This document shows, piece after piece, positions 8,955 to 17,656 of a stretch of DNA of 57,550 nt. The position numbers and the translations under genes were made by a program. The stretch is from assembly GCA_910586095.1 (NCBI GenBank), contig CAJUHQ010000008.1:1-57550 (forward strand). The letters are read 5' to 3'. Source of the DNA: an uncultured Lachnospiraceae bacterium. GTDB lineage: Bacteria; Bacillota; Clostridia; Lachnospirales; Lachnospiraceae. A model generated the notes under the pieces. It worked only from the letters and a program-made list of their open reading frames with translations. It was not told the DNA's origin and searched no databases. The stretch's first letter is position 1, and each line of letters opens with the position of its first letter.

Positions 8955-9821
8955 ATGAAAAATGATAGACAACGAACATTTCTGTTCATTACGATACCTA
9001 TTTTGGCGCTGTTTGTCTGCTTTAATACAATACCATTGATTCGCGGTGTAGTATATAGCTTCACAAATTTTAAAGGTTTTGGAAAGTATGACTGGGTTGG
9101 CCTTCGCAACTATATTGATTTATTTTCAGATGCACGTGTAGGAAAATCCTATCTCTTTACAATTAAACTTGCTATTGTAACCACTATTGTGGTCAATGTG
9201 ATTAGCCTAGTTTTGGCACTTGGTCTAAACAGCAAAATTCGTGCAAAGGGCTTTTTCCGCGGCGCATATTTTTTACCTAATATATTAGGCTCTTTGGTTG
9301 TGGGCTATATCTTTAACTACTTTTTTACATATATTTTGCCAGCAGTAGCAGACATGATGGGTATCCGCTCTTTAAGTACAAGTATTTTGTCTAGTCCGAG
9401 CAAGGCATGGATCGGTGTTATGATCGTGTGTGCATGGCAGGCGATTGCAATGAATACCATTATCTATATTTCAGGCTTACAGACAGTGCCAGAGGATGTA
9501 TATGAAGCTGGGGGATTAGATGGCGCTACAGGATGGAAGCAGTTCCGTCACTTGACATTTCCTCTGATTATTCCATTCTTTTCTATTAATATGGTGTTGT
9601 GTGTGAAAAACTTCTTGATGGTATTTGACCAGATTATGGCATTGACAAAAGGTGGTCCTGCACAAAGTACAGAATCCATTTCTTACCTGATTTATAACAA
9701 TGGTATGTCAGGCGGACAGTTTGGATTCCAGAGCGCAAATGCAGTGGTATTCTTTATTGTTATTGTAATCATTTCTGTTGCGCAGATGAAATTTTCCAGT
9801 TCAAAGGAGGAGCAGCTATGA
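8955..9821 (+). CDS. Sugar ABC transporter permease (MsmF/MalF type)
   Basis: 288 residues with about six membrane helices. The EAA loop that docks the ATPase is visible as EAGGLDGATGWKQFRHLTFP (near 190-210). SD AAGGGAG lies before the ATG, 27 bases after the binding-protein gene. The stop overlaps the start of the second permease. No ATPase gene is in the operon, so a shared MsmK-type ATPase encoded elsewhere is probably used, as is common in this family. Confidence 0.93.
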   Translation: MKNDRQRTFLFITIPILALFVCFNTIPLIRGVVYSFTNFKGFGKYDWVGLRNYIDLFSDARVGKSYLFTIKLAIVTTIVVNVISLVLALGLNSKIRAKGFFRGAYFLPNILGSLVVGYIFNYFFTYILPAVADMMGIRSLSTSILSSPSKAWIGVMIVCAWQAIAMNTIIYISGLQTVPEDVYEAGGLDGATGWKQFRHLTFPLIIPFFSINMVLCVKNFLMVFDQIMALTKGGPAQSTESISYLIYNNGMSGGQFGFQSANAVVFFIVIVIISVAQMKFSSSKEEQL

Positions 9822-10663
9822 AACATACATCAACAGTTGGAAAATCAAACAAAACCGTATTGGTTTTGCTTATCCTTGGCCTCTCCACAATTGCGTTTCC
9901 ATTGTATATGACAATTGTCATTGCATTTAAGCAGCCGTCAGAAATGACAAATAGTATTAGCGGTATTTTGTCCTTACCCAAAACATGGAGTCTAGATAAC
10001 TTTAGAGAAGCAATGGAAGTTACAAACTTTTGGCACTCTTTAAGAAACAGTTTGTTAATTTCTGTACTTACAGTAGGATTGTCTATTATCCTGCACTCTC
10101 TAATGGGGTATGCTCTAGGTAGAAATAAAGCACACAGCAAGTTTTACAGCTTTGTGTATCTATTTATTGTCAGTGGTATGTTCGTTCCATTTGCAATTTT
10201 GATGATGCCTTTGGCAAAGCAAACGGCTGAGTTGGGATTAGCAAATTGGGCAGGTGTTATTATCTTATATGTAGTGTTTTATATGCCGATGAACATTATG
10301 TTGTATTCAGGATATCTTGTGAATATTCCGATGGCTCTAGAGGAAGCAGCAAAAGTAGATGGTGCATCTACCTGGACGACTTACTGGAAGATAATCTTTC
10401 CTATTATGAGTCCAATGCATGCTACTGTAGCTGTAATCACCGCACTAGCTGTGTGGAATGATGTGATGACTCCGTTGATTATTATGGCAGGTTCTGGTGA
10501 GAATACGTTGCCTCTGGCACAGTTAAATTTCCAGTCACAGTTTGGAACCAACTATAATTTGGCATTTGCATCATACCTACTGTCTTTAATTCCAATTTTG
10601 ATTTTCTATCTCATTTGCCAGAAACAGATTTTGAATGGTGTCACAAACGGAGCAGTGAAATAA
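9818..10663 (+). CDS. Sugar ABC transporter permease (MsmG/MalG type)
   Basis: 281 residues, six predicted membrane helices, EAA loop EEAAKVDGASTWTTYWKIIF (near 170-190). The ATG shares four bases with the stop region of the preceding permease gene and has GGAGGAG upstream, indicating translational coupling. It forms the membrane channel with that partner. A 320-base gap with hairpins separates it from the alpha-galactosidase gene. Confidence 0.93.
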   Translation: MKHTSTVGKSNKTVLVLLILGLSTIAFPLYMTIVIAFKQPSEMTNSISGILSLPKTWSLDNFREAMEVTNFWHSLRNSLLISVLTVGLSIILHSLMGYALGRNKAHSKFYSFVYLFIVSGMFVPFAILMMPLAKQTAELGLANWAGVIILYVVFYMPMNIMLYSGYLVNIPMALEEAAKVDGASTWTTYWKIIFPIMSPMHATVAVITALAVWNDVMTPLIIMAGSGENTLPLAQLNFQSQFGTNYNLAFASYLLSLIPILIFYLICQKQILNGVTNGAVK

Positions 10664-10694
10664 GTAGATCGATTGGTAATAGAGCGACAGTGCA

Positions 10695-10738
10695 AGAACA
10701 GCGTTCTTTATCAGAAGTAAAAACCAAATTTCTGATAA
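10695..10738 (+). repeat. Two consecutive hairpins after the permease genes
   Basis: AGAAC-AGC-GTTCT (10695-10707) is followed at once by TTATCAGAA (10708-10716) pairing with TTCTGATAA (10730-10738). There is no T-run after the second arm, so this fits mRNA processing or stabilisation better than termination. Confidence 0.45.
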
Positions 10739-10750
10739 ACTATATTATTC

Positions 10751-10779
10751 TTGACAAGTGCAGGAAAGCCTGTTAATGT
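10751..10779 (+). promoter_or_regulatory. Possible promoter before the alpha-galactosidase gene
   Basis: A perfect TTGACA (10751-10756), 17 bases and TAATGT (10774-10779). The -10 is weak (three of six). It would give the alpha-galactosidase gene its own transcript with a leader of about 200 bases. Confidence 0.4.
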
Positions 10780-10860
10780 CAATAAGGAACGATACAGTTC
10801 GAAAGAACATTATAGGATGCATGTGCAAGTAAGATGCGCGATGCAGGCAGAACTGTTACA

Positions 10861-10914
10861 AGAACATTCCGCAAATCCAATGTGCAGATAGCATGGGATC
10901 TTGCGGAATGTTCT
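10861..10914 (+). repeat. Perfect 14-bp inverted repeat in the alpha-galactosidase leader
   Basis: AGAACATTCCGCAA (10861-10874) and TTGCGGAATGTTCT (10901-10914) are perfect complements around a 26-base loop. The element ends 69 bases before the ATG. It could be an operator or an mRNA hairpin. Confidence 0.6.
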
Positions 10915-10983
10915 AAAAATGCGGCGAAAAGAACCAATGTAAGGGGTGCTGCAAATAAGAATAAGGTGGTGGCAAGAGATACT

Positions 10984-13167
10984 ATGGCGATTCAATATCA
11001 AAAGGAAAACCGTGTGTTTACGTTGCATACAGAACATACGACCTATCAGATGAAAGTGGATGATTTCGGTTTTCTTTTACATTTGTATTATGGGGGGAGA
11101 ATATCAGGCAATATGGACTATATGTTGACCTACTATGACAGAGGATTCTCGGGGAATCCGTCAGATGTGGGCAACGATAGGACTTATTCTATGGATGTGT
11201 TGCCTCAAGAGTACCCTGTGATGGGAACGGGAGATTATCGAAGCAGTGCATTGATTATCCAAAATACAGATGAGTCGGATTGCTGTGATTTGCGGTATGT
11301 AAGTCATACGATACAACAAGGGAAATATGCATTACAAGGGCTTCCAGCAGTGTATGCTTCTGATGACGAGGCACAGACACTAGAGATTCTTCTAGAGGAT
11401 GCAGTCAGTAAAGTAGAAGTGGTACTTTTGTACGGCGTGTTGGAGAAAGGCGACATTATTACGCGCAGTGCTAAGATTATGAACCACGGTACAGGAAATA
11501 TTCGTGTGGAAAAGGCAGCATCAGCCTGCCTTGATTTTGTGGCGGGAGAGTATGATAGGATTTGTTTTTGGGGAAGACATACGATGGAGCGCAATGTGCA
11601 GCGAAATCGGATTGAGCATGGAAATTATGTGATTGGAAGCCGAAGAGGAACTTCGAGTCATCAGTATAATCCATCTGTGATTCTAGCGCAAAAGGATGCG
11701 ACAGAAGATTTTGGAAAATGTTATGGTATGGTCTTTGTCTACAGTGGAAATTTTATGTGTGAAACTGAAAAGGACCAGTTTGGACAAACTAGGGCGCTTA
11801 TGGGATTAAATAGTGATATTCTTCATTATCCACTACGACCAGGTGAGGAGCTGGTGATTCCAGAGACAATTATAAGTTATACTGATAAAGGTTTAGGCGC
11901 ATTGTCCACACAATTTCATAAGTGTATCAGAGATCATGTGTGCAGAGGAAGATATCAGCATCAATTGCGTCCAATTTTAGTCAATAGTTGGGAGGCAGCA
12001 TATTTTGATTTCAATGGAGAGACAATTTGCAAATTGGCCACTGAGGCTGCTGAGTTGGGGATTGATTTGGTAGTCATGGATGATGGCTGGTTTGGAAAGC
12101 GTGAGGATGACAATAGCGGACTAGGAGACTGGTATGTCAATGAACAGAAATTGGGTTGTACACTAGGAGAATTGATTGAGAAAATCAATGATGTTGGTGT
12201 TAAGTTTGGAATTTGGATTGAGCCAGAGATGGTTTCGGAGGACAGTGATCTATATCGTCAGCATCCAGATTGGACATTTCAGATACCAGGGAGAAAACCT
12301 GTTCGTGGCCGGAATCAGCTTGTTCTCGATTTTTCACGTAAGGAAGTGCGCAATTTCATTTTTGATGCAATATGCAAAGTGCTAGATCAAGGAAATATAG
12401 AATATATAAAATGGGATATGAATCGGAGTATTACGGATGTATATTCGATGGAAAATAGTCAGGGAAAAGTGGCCTATGATTATGTGATTGGGGTGTATGA
12501 TTTTCTTGAAAGGTTGATACAAAGATATCCAAATGTTTTGATCGAAGGATGTAGCGGTGGCGGTGGACGGTTTGATGCAGGAATGATGTATTATACGCCA
12601 CAGATCTGGTGCAGTGACAATACAGACGCTATTGATCGCGTGCGTATTCAGTATGGAACATCTTTCTTATACCCAATTTCGACAGTGGGATCTCATGTAT
12701 CTTCTGTGCCAAACCATCAGACAGGACGCAGTGTGAGTCTACGTACACGCGGGGTTGTGGCTATGGCAGGCACATTTGGATATGAATTGGATCTGGCAAA
12801 ATTGACAGCAGAGGAGAAAGAAGAGATCCAAGAGCAGATTAAAAGGTACAAAAATTGTGCAGAGCTGATCCAAGAGGGGGTTTATTATCGTCTGTCAGAT
12901 CCGTTTCAAGAGTCATATGCGGCGTGGCTATTTGTGGCAGAAGATGGAAAAAGGGCATTGTTAAATGTAGTTATGCTAGAGATTCATGGAAATATGGCAG
13001 TCACATATGTGCGTCTAAAGGGATTAAAGCCAGATATGATATATGAGGATGCAGCAACTGGAGACTTGTACTATGGTTCTGCGTTAATGGAAGCGGGGCT
13101 TCCTATGCCTGTTCAACAAGGGGAGTATTTGACATATCAAATTGAGTTAAAAGAACAGGCTATATAG
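10984..13167 (+). CDS. aga: Alpha-galactosidase, glycoside hydrolase family 36
   Basis: Removes terminal alpha-galactose from raffinose, stachyose or melibiose, here in the cytoplasm because no signal peptide is present. 727 residues from the chosen start, matching the roughly 730 usual in bacterial GH36. The N-terminal beta-sandwich precedes the barrel. Landmarks are MDDGWFG, the nucleophile region YIKWDMNRSITD, EGCSGGGGRFD and the acid/base region WCSDNTDAIDR. The open frame reaches back to 10834 through a hairpin region, but similarity to the family begins with MAIQYQKENRVFTLH at 10984. The SD there is poor (GGTGG, about 16 bases away), so the start is less certain than the function. Confidence 0.93.
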   Translation: MAIQYQKENRVFTLHTEHTTYQMKVDDFGFLLHLYYGGRISGNMDYMLTYYDRGFSGNPSDVGNDRTYSMDVLPQEYPVMGTGDYRSSALIIQNTDESDCCDLRYVSHTIQQGKYALQGLPAVYASDDEAQTLEILLEDAVSKVEVVLLYGVLEKGDIITRSAKIMNHGTGNIRVEKAASACLDFVAGEYDRICFWGRHTMERNVQRNRIEHGNYVIGSRRGTSSHQYNPSVILAQKDATEDFGKCYGMVFVYSGNFMCETEKDQFGQTRALMGLNSDILHYPLRPGEELVIPETIISYTDKGLGALSTQFHKCIRDHVCRGRYQHQLRPILVNSWEAAYFDFNGETICKLATEAAELGIDLVVMDDGWFGKREDDNSGLGDWYVNEQKLGCTLGELIEKINDVGVKFGIWIEPEMVSEDSDLYRQHPDWTFQIPGRKPVRGRNQLVLDFSRKEVRNFIFDAICKVLDQGNIEYIKWDMNRSITDVYSMENSQGKVAYDYVIGVYDFLERLIQRYPNVLIEGCSGGGGRFDAGMMYYTPQIWCSDNTDAIDRVRIQYGTSFLYPISTVGSHVSSVPNHQTGRSVSLRTRGVVAMAGTFGYELDLAKLTAEEKEEIQEQIKRYKNCAELIQEGVYYRLSDPFQESYAAWLFVAEDGKRALLNVVMLEIHGNMAVTYVRLKGLKPDMIYEDAATGDLYYGSALMEAGLPMPVQQGEYLTYQIELKEQAI

Positions 13168-13185
13168 AGGTATTTTCCACGAAAG

Positions 13186-13226
13186 TTTGAAAGTTTTCTT
13201 TAAATCATTTAAAGGAAACTTTCAAA
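13186..13226 (+). repeat. Long hairpin between alpha-galactosidase and amylosucrase genes
   Basis: TTTGAAAGTTTTCTTTA pairs with the segment ending in AAACTTTCAAA over about 17 bp with one G-T wobble. Only a weak T-rich tail follows (TTATTT). It may attenuate transcription or protect mRNA ends between the two genes. Confidence 0.55.
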
Positions 13227-13270
13227 TTATTTGAAGTGATATCCGTTTTGGCGGATGCGGAGGTATAGGC

Positions 13271-15190
13271 ATGAAAAAGACAACAAAAAGTAAAGCGTCT
13301 GTTCATAGTAAGAAAGAGGAAACAGAAAAAAAGCAAAGTGATTCTGAGAAGATTATAGGTATAGAGGAAACATATAGGAAACGGTTTGATAGACATTGTG
13401 ATGAGCTTCGATGGCTCTATATGGAACTATATGATAATAGTTCTATGTTTGCAGAATTGTGCGACAATTTAGAGCGGTTTTATTATGAGCGCAATATAGC
13501 ATTGAAAAAACTGGATCTGAATCGAGAGTCTAGCCAGGACTGGTACAAACAAAATGATATGTTAGGAATGATGTTTTATATTGATAATTTTGCCGGAAAT
13601 ATGAAGGGTGTAAAATCGCGCCTAGATTATATTGAGCAGTGTAATGTCAATTATATTCATTTGATGCCGTTTCTAGAGACTCCTAAAGGACGTTCTGATG
13701 GGGGATATGCCGTATCAGATTTTAGAAAAGTACAAGAACAATTAGGGTCTATGGAGGATCTAGAAGAGTTGACAACAGCTTGCCATGAAAAAGGGATCAA
13801 TGTCTGTATGGATTTTGTTATGAATCATACATCAGAGGATCATGAGTGGGCAAAGCGTGCACGGCAGAGGGATGGGGAATATATGAGTCGTTATTTCTTT
13901 TATGATAACGACACAATCCCAAAACAATATGAAAGAACAGTACCACAAGTTTTCCCAACCACAGCACCTGGTAATTTTACATGGCTTCCAGATGCAGGTC
14001 ACTTTGTCATGACAACATTTTATCCATATCAGTGGGATCTCAACTATAAAAATCCACGTGTTTTTAATGAGATGATGTACAACTTTTTGTATTTGGCCAA
14101 CAGAGGCATTGATATTGTTCGTATTGATGCGGTTCCTTATATTTGGAAGGAACTAAACACACCCTGTCGCAATCTTCCACAGGTTCACACGATTGTGCGC
14201 ATGATGCGCATGATTAGCGAGATTGTTTGTCCTGGGATTTTGCTGTTGGGAGAAGTAGTCATGGAGCCAGAGAAAGTGGTTCCTTATTTTGGCACAGTGG
14301 AAAAAGCGGAATGTCATATGTTGTACAATGTCACAACAATGGCCACAACATGGCATACGGTTGCGACGCGCAATGTAAGCTTGCTCAAACAACAACTTGA
14401 CATAGTCAACACGCTTCCAAAAGAGTATGTGTTTTTAAATTACCTGCGTTGTCATGATGATATTGGCTGGGGATTGGATTATAAGACGCTGATGACACAA
14501 GGAATGGGAGAACGTTCTCACAAACAGTATCTAAATGATTATTTTCAGGGATATACAGAAAAGAGTACTAGTCGAGGCGAGTTATATAATGCAGATCCTG
14601 TCACAGGAGATGCGCGTTTTTGCGGGACAACAGCGTCTATGTGTGGGGTGGAAAAAGCAGGATTTGAACAGGATGATGCGGCGATGGAACAGGCTGTTCA
14701 GATGGATGTGATGCTCCATGCCTATATGTTTATGCAGTCTGGTATTCCAGTGCTCTATAGTGGAGATGAGATTGGGCAGGTCAATGATTATACATATAAA
14801 GACGATCCGGAGAAAGCGGCTGATTCAAGATATATTCATCGCGGAAAGATGAACTGGACATTGGCAGAAAAACGTGCAGATTCACATACAGTAGAAGGAA
14901 AGATTTTCCAGCGTCTTAGCCAACTAGAACAGATTCGCAAGAAGGAGAATGTGTTTGTGTCTCAGGCGGATACATGGACGGTTGCAACCGGCGATGCGTC
15001 TGTGTTGGGGATGGGAAGATATTTTGAGGGAGAAAAAGTGATCGGATTGTTTAATTTTAGTGAGTTTGACAAGACGGCATACCTTCAAGATATGGATGGC
15101 ATCTATGTGGATTTGATTTCAAAAAAGGAAGTAAGTTCTTCAGAGATTGGAATTCCAGCATATGGGTTCTATTACTTGAAAAAGAAATAG
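13271..15190 (+). CDS. Amylosucrase-type glycoside hydrolase, GH13 (probable subfamily 4)
   Basis: 639 residues, the length of amylosucrases (Neisseria polysaccharea enzyme 636). Such enzymes turn sucrose into alpha-1,4-glucan plus fructose, or hydrolyse it. Visible landmarks are DGGYAVSDFR, DFVMNHTSEDHEW, TAPGNFTWLP, the nucleophile in GIDIVRIDA (Asp286), the acid/base in LLGEVV (Glu328), CHDDIGW (Asp396-Asp397) and ADSRYIHR (Arg520). These match the Neisseria catalytic Asp286/Glu328 and its Asp394-Arg509 sucrose-site pair in context. A lysine-rich N-terminal extension and no signal peptide point to a cytoplasmic enzyme. Next to alpha-galactosidase it would process the sucrose left from raffinose, a place taken by sucrose phosphorylase in streptococcal msm loci. 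Confidence 0.85.
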   Translation: MKKTTKSKASVHSKKEETEKKQSDSEKIIGIEETYRKRFDRHCDELRWLYMELYDNSSMFAELCDNLERFYYERNIALKKLDLNRESSQDWYKQNDMLGMMFYIDNFAGNMKGVKSRLDYIEQCNVNYIHLMPFLETPKGRSDGGYAVSDFRKVQEQLGSMEDLEELTTACHEKGINVCMDFVMNHTSEDHEWAKRARQRDGEYMSRYFFYDNDTIPKQYERTVPQVFPTTAPGNFTWLPDAGHFVMTTFYPYQWDLNYKNPRVFNEMMYNFLYLANRGIDIVRIDAVPYIWKELNTPCRNLPQVHTIVRMMRMISEIVCPGILLLGEVVMEPEKVVPYFGTVEKAECHMLYNVTTMATTWHTVATRNVSLLKQQLDIVNTLPKEYVFLNYLRCHDDIGWGLDYKTLMTQGMGERSHKQYLNDYFQGYTEKSTSRGELYNADPVTGDARFCGTTASMCGVEKAGFEQDDAAMEQAVQMDVMLHAYMFMQSGIPVLYSGDEIGQVNDYTYKDDPEKAADSRYIHRGKMNWTLAEKRADSHTVEGKIFQRLSQLEQIRKKENVFVSQADTWTVATGDASVLGMGRYFEGEKVIGLFNFSEFDKTAYLQDMDGIYVDLISKKEVSSSEIGIPAYGFYYLKKK

Positions 15191-15258
15191 TAGATAGTAG
15201 GTGGCGTTTTACGTTCGCAATACAATTTGTTATGACATTAAAATTTCATAGCAATACA

Positions 15259-15287
15259 AAAAACAAGGTGTAAAACCTTGTTTTTTT
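15259..15287 (+). terminator. Rho-independent terminator of the galactoside operon
   Basis: AACAAGGT (15262-15269), a 5-base loop, ACCTTGTT (15275-15282), then a T-run. The A-run on the left side could also let it serve the convergent minus-strand operon. Confidence 0.88.
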
Positions 15288-15336
15288 ATGCGCATGGGCA
15301 CACAAAGCAAAGGGAGAATGACTAGTGCCCAGCGCC
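15284..15336 (+). repeat. Module B repeat, copy 1
   Basis: TTTTATGCGCATGGGCAC begins in the terminator T-run. GCGCATGGGCAC (15290-15301) pairs with GTGCCCAGCGC (15325-15335). Related sequence follows terminators at 23950 and 38395. Confidence 0.55.
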
Positions 15337-15357
15337 GCCAACCAAGTAGAAAATACG

Positions 15358-16548
15358 CTACTTGACTAACAACCCTTTTTTATATTTGGTAATAATGCTG
15401 TGGATTCTGTCATTTGGATTTAGTAAATCGCTAATAGAAGAATCGTGGTTGAGCGTGTCAATGATGTACGCAATATATTTGCTCATATCGCAACTAATAT
15501 ACCATTCTTTTTCGAGTAGGTCTGGTAGCTGGTAAATTAGATTGGTGGTGAGCACTCTATAGAGCAAGCCTTCTTTGTAGGCTTTGTCAAACTTGTCCAA
15601 TCCGCCTGTAAAGAGGCCAAAAGTAGAAGCAGCAAAGATGCGGTTGGCTTTTCTCTTTTTTAAATCTGCTGCAACTTCAAGCACACTTTCGCCGGAGGAA
15701 ATCATATCATCTACAATGATGACATCTTTGCCTTTCACGCTGCTTCCTAGAAATTCGTGTGCTACAATAGGATTGCGTCCGTTCACAATGCGGGTATAGT
15801 CGCGCCGTTTATAAAACATACCCATATCTAATCCCATAACATTGGCCATATAAATAGCACGTCCCATACCACCCTCATCAGGACTGATAATCATCATATG
15901 GTCTGAGTCAATCGTTAAGTCAGGGACATTGCTAAGAAGTCCCTTGATAAACTGATAAGTAGGCGAAACGGTCTCAAATCCGCTAAGCGGTATAGCATTC
16001 TGAACACGGGGATCGTGTGCGTCGAATGTAATGATATGGTCTACGCCCATTTTTACCAATTCCTGAAGTGCCAGGGCACAATCTAGAGATTCGCGCGCAT
16101 TGCGCTTGTGTTGACGACTCTCATAGAGAAATGGCATGATGACTGTGATGCGTCGTGCCTTTCCCCCCACAGCAGCAATAATTCGCTTGAGATTTTGGTA
16201 GTGATCGTCAGGTGACATGTGATTCTCCTGTCCGCACAAGGAGTAGGTCAGACTGTGGTTGGTCACATCAACTAGCAAATACAGATCATCGCCACGAACG
16301 GATTCTAGGATCTCGCCCTTGGCTTCGCCTGTGCCAAAACGTGGAACACGCGTCTGGATAATATAGGACTCACGTTGATAACCAGCAAATGCAAGAGAGT
16401 CTTTATGTTCACTTTCGCGTTCAGCTCTCCATTTGACAAGATATTTGTCAACACTGTCTGCAAGCTCTTGGCAGCCCTTTAAAGGAATAATGCCTAATGA
16501 ACCTACAGGTATTGAATTGAGATTTCTTTTTTCCTCGCGAACTGGCAT
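15358..16548 (-). CDS. prs: Ribose-phosphate pyrophosphokinase, long variant
   Basis: Makes PRPP from ribose-5-phosphate and ATP for nucleotide, His and Trp synthesis. 396 residues, longer than the usual 310-320. The two-lobed fold shows ITVIMPFLYESRQHKRNARE, ITFDAHDPRVQNAIPL and the PRPP loop VIIVDDMISSGES (classical enzymes have DDMIDTAGT). The N-terminal 60 residues are unlike the classical enzyme. The frame is open to 16620, overlapping the upstream gene, but the ATG at 16548 has GAGGA before it and leaves a 31-base gap. It is last in a DnaD-like/DnaI-like/prs operon. It could be a diverged paralogue rather than the main PRPP synthetase. Confidence 0.85.
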   Translation of the reverse strand: MPVREEKRNLNSIPVGSLGIIPLKGCQELADSVDKYLVKWRAERESEHKDSLAFAGYQRESYIIQTRVPRFGTGEAKGEILESVRGDDLYLLVDVTNHSLTYSLCGQENHMSPDDHYQNLKRIIAAVGGKARRITVIMPFLYESRQHKRNARESLDCALALQELVKMGVDHIITFDAHDPRVQNAIPLSGFETVSPTYQFIKGLLSNVPDLTIDSDHMMIISPDEGGMGRAIYMANVMGLDMGMFYKRRDYTRIVNGRNPIVAHEFLGSSVKGKDVIIVDDMISSGESVLEVAADLKKRKANRIFAASTFGLFTGGLDKFDKAYKEGLLYRVLTTNLIYQLPDLLEKEWYISCDMSKYIAYIIDTLNHDSSISDLLNPNDRIHSIITKYKKGLLVK

Positions 16549-16579
16549 AGGATAAATCCTCACTTTCTGTAAAAACAAG

Positions 16580-17548
16580 TTATTTGGTTGCCGCGGTTTT
16601 TTTCTGCATACGGATGTCACGGCCGGTTAGCTTACACACTTCATAGTTGCTGGTGATACGAGAGAAAATTCGGTCAGAGTACCGATCTCGCAGTTCACCC
16701 AATGATAGATTGGTAGTGATGATTGTCGATTTTTTTCTCAGATGACGATTGTTTAAACATGCAAAAAGCTGAGAAGACACAAAGGCATTGGTAAGTTCTG
16801 TGCCGAGATCGTCGATAATCAATAAGTCACAATCGCAAATATCATCAGAGATACCAGAGACTGCCTCCTTGCTATCTCTGTCAAAAGTACTTCTAGACAG
16901 TGTGTCAAAAAGCTGTGCGGCGCTAAAGTAGATGACAAGATTGCCCTCATCCATCAACTCTTTTGCGACGCAGCAGGATAAGAAAGATTTCCCTGTTCCT
17001 ACTGTACCATAAAAAAATAAATTGCGGTAGTCTAAATGAAAGTTTTTGACAAAATTTTGGCATATTTGTACGGCTTTGGTAAATTTTTCGAGGTCTTCCC
17101 CTACATAATAGTCATAGGAGAGTGCAGAAAAATTTTCTGTTTTGAGTAGGTTTTTGATGGGTGACTGCTCATAAATCAGACTGATTTCTGCTGCGCGAAA
17201 ACAAGTACACTTTTTGTTGCCAATATATCCAGTATCATGACAGTCGCTACATTCATATGTCATCGTTAAAAAATCATCAGGAAAACCATTTTGGCGCAAT
17301 AAAGTAGTTTTGCGCTTGGATAAGTCCTTCAAATATATTCGTAAGTTGGCCAATGCAGATTGATCGCCATTGAGTAGTTTGCGTCCCTGATCTATAGACA
17401 CTAAAGCAACCTGCTTGTCCAATTCCTCATAGGCAGGGATTTTTTCATATACTAAATTTGTATTTTGGTCAAGTCTATGCCTTGCAATGCGCTGTTTTTC
17501 TTCGTAGGAGCGCATAATTGTATCGTACTGGCTGTTGGTAAGTGACAT
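16580..17548 (-). CDS. dnaI: DnaI/DnaC-type helicase loader ATPase
   Basis: 322 residues. Loads the replicative helicase onto DNA together with DnaD-type proteins (family role). It is an AAA+ ATPase with Walker A GTVGTGKS (near 184), Walker B LLIIDDLGTE, and a sensor region STIITTNLSLGELRDRY. The N-terminal part carries a zinc-binding pattern, CSDCHDTGYIGNKKCTCF, as in DnaI. SD AGAGG lies before the ATG. It follows the DnaD-like gene by about 108 bases, and pairing with it argues for a replication role rather than a transposon IstB ATPase. Confidence 0.9.
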   Translation of the reverse strand: MSLTNSQYDTIMRSYEEKQRIARHRLDQNTNLVYEKIPAYEELDKQVALVSIDQGRKLLNGDQSALANLRIYLKDLSKRKTTLLRQNGFPDDFLTMTYECSDCHDTGYIGNKKCTCFRAAEISLIYEQSPIKNLLKTENFSALSYDYYVGEDLEKFTKAVQICQNFVKNFHLDYRNLFFYGTVGTGKSFLSCCVAKELMDEGNLVIYFSAAQLFDTLSRSTFDRDSKEAVSGISDDICDCDLLIIDDLGTELTNAFVSSQLFACLNNRHLRKKSTIITTNLSLGELRDRYSDRIFSRITSNYEVCKLTGRDIRMQKKTAATK

Positions 17549-17656
17549 TCTCTTTTCCTCTTTTTATAGCGGATTGTGTATTTTTGAGAAAACAACAATA
17601 GCTTTCACATTGTGGATAGACAAATGGTCTGATAGTGGTTTGGATATCACACAATG

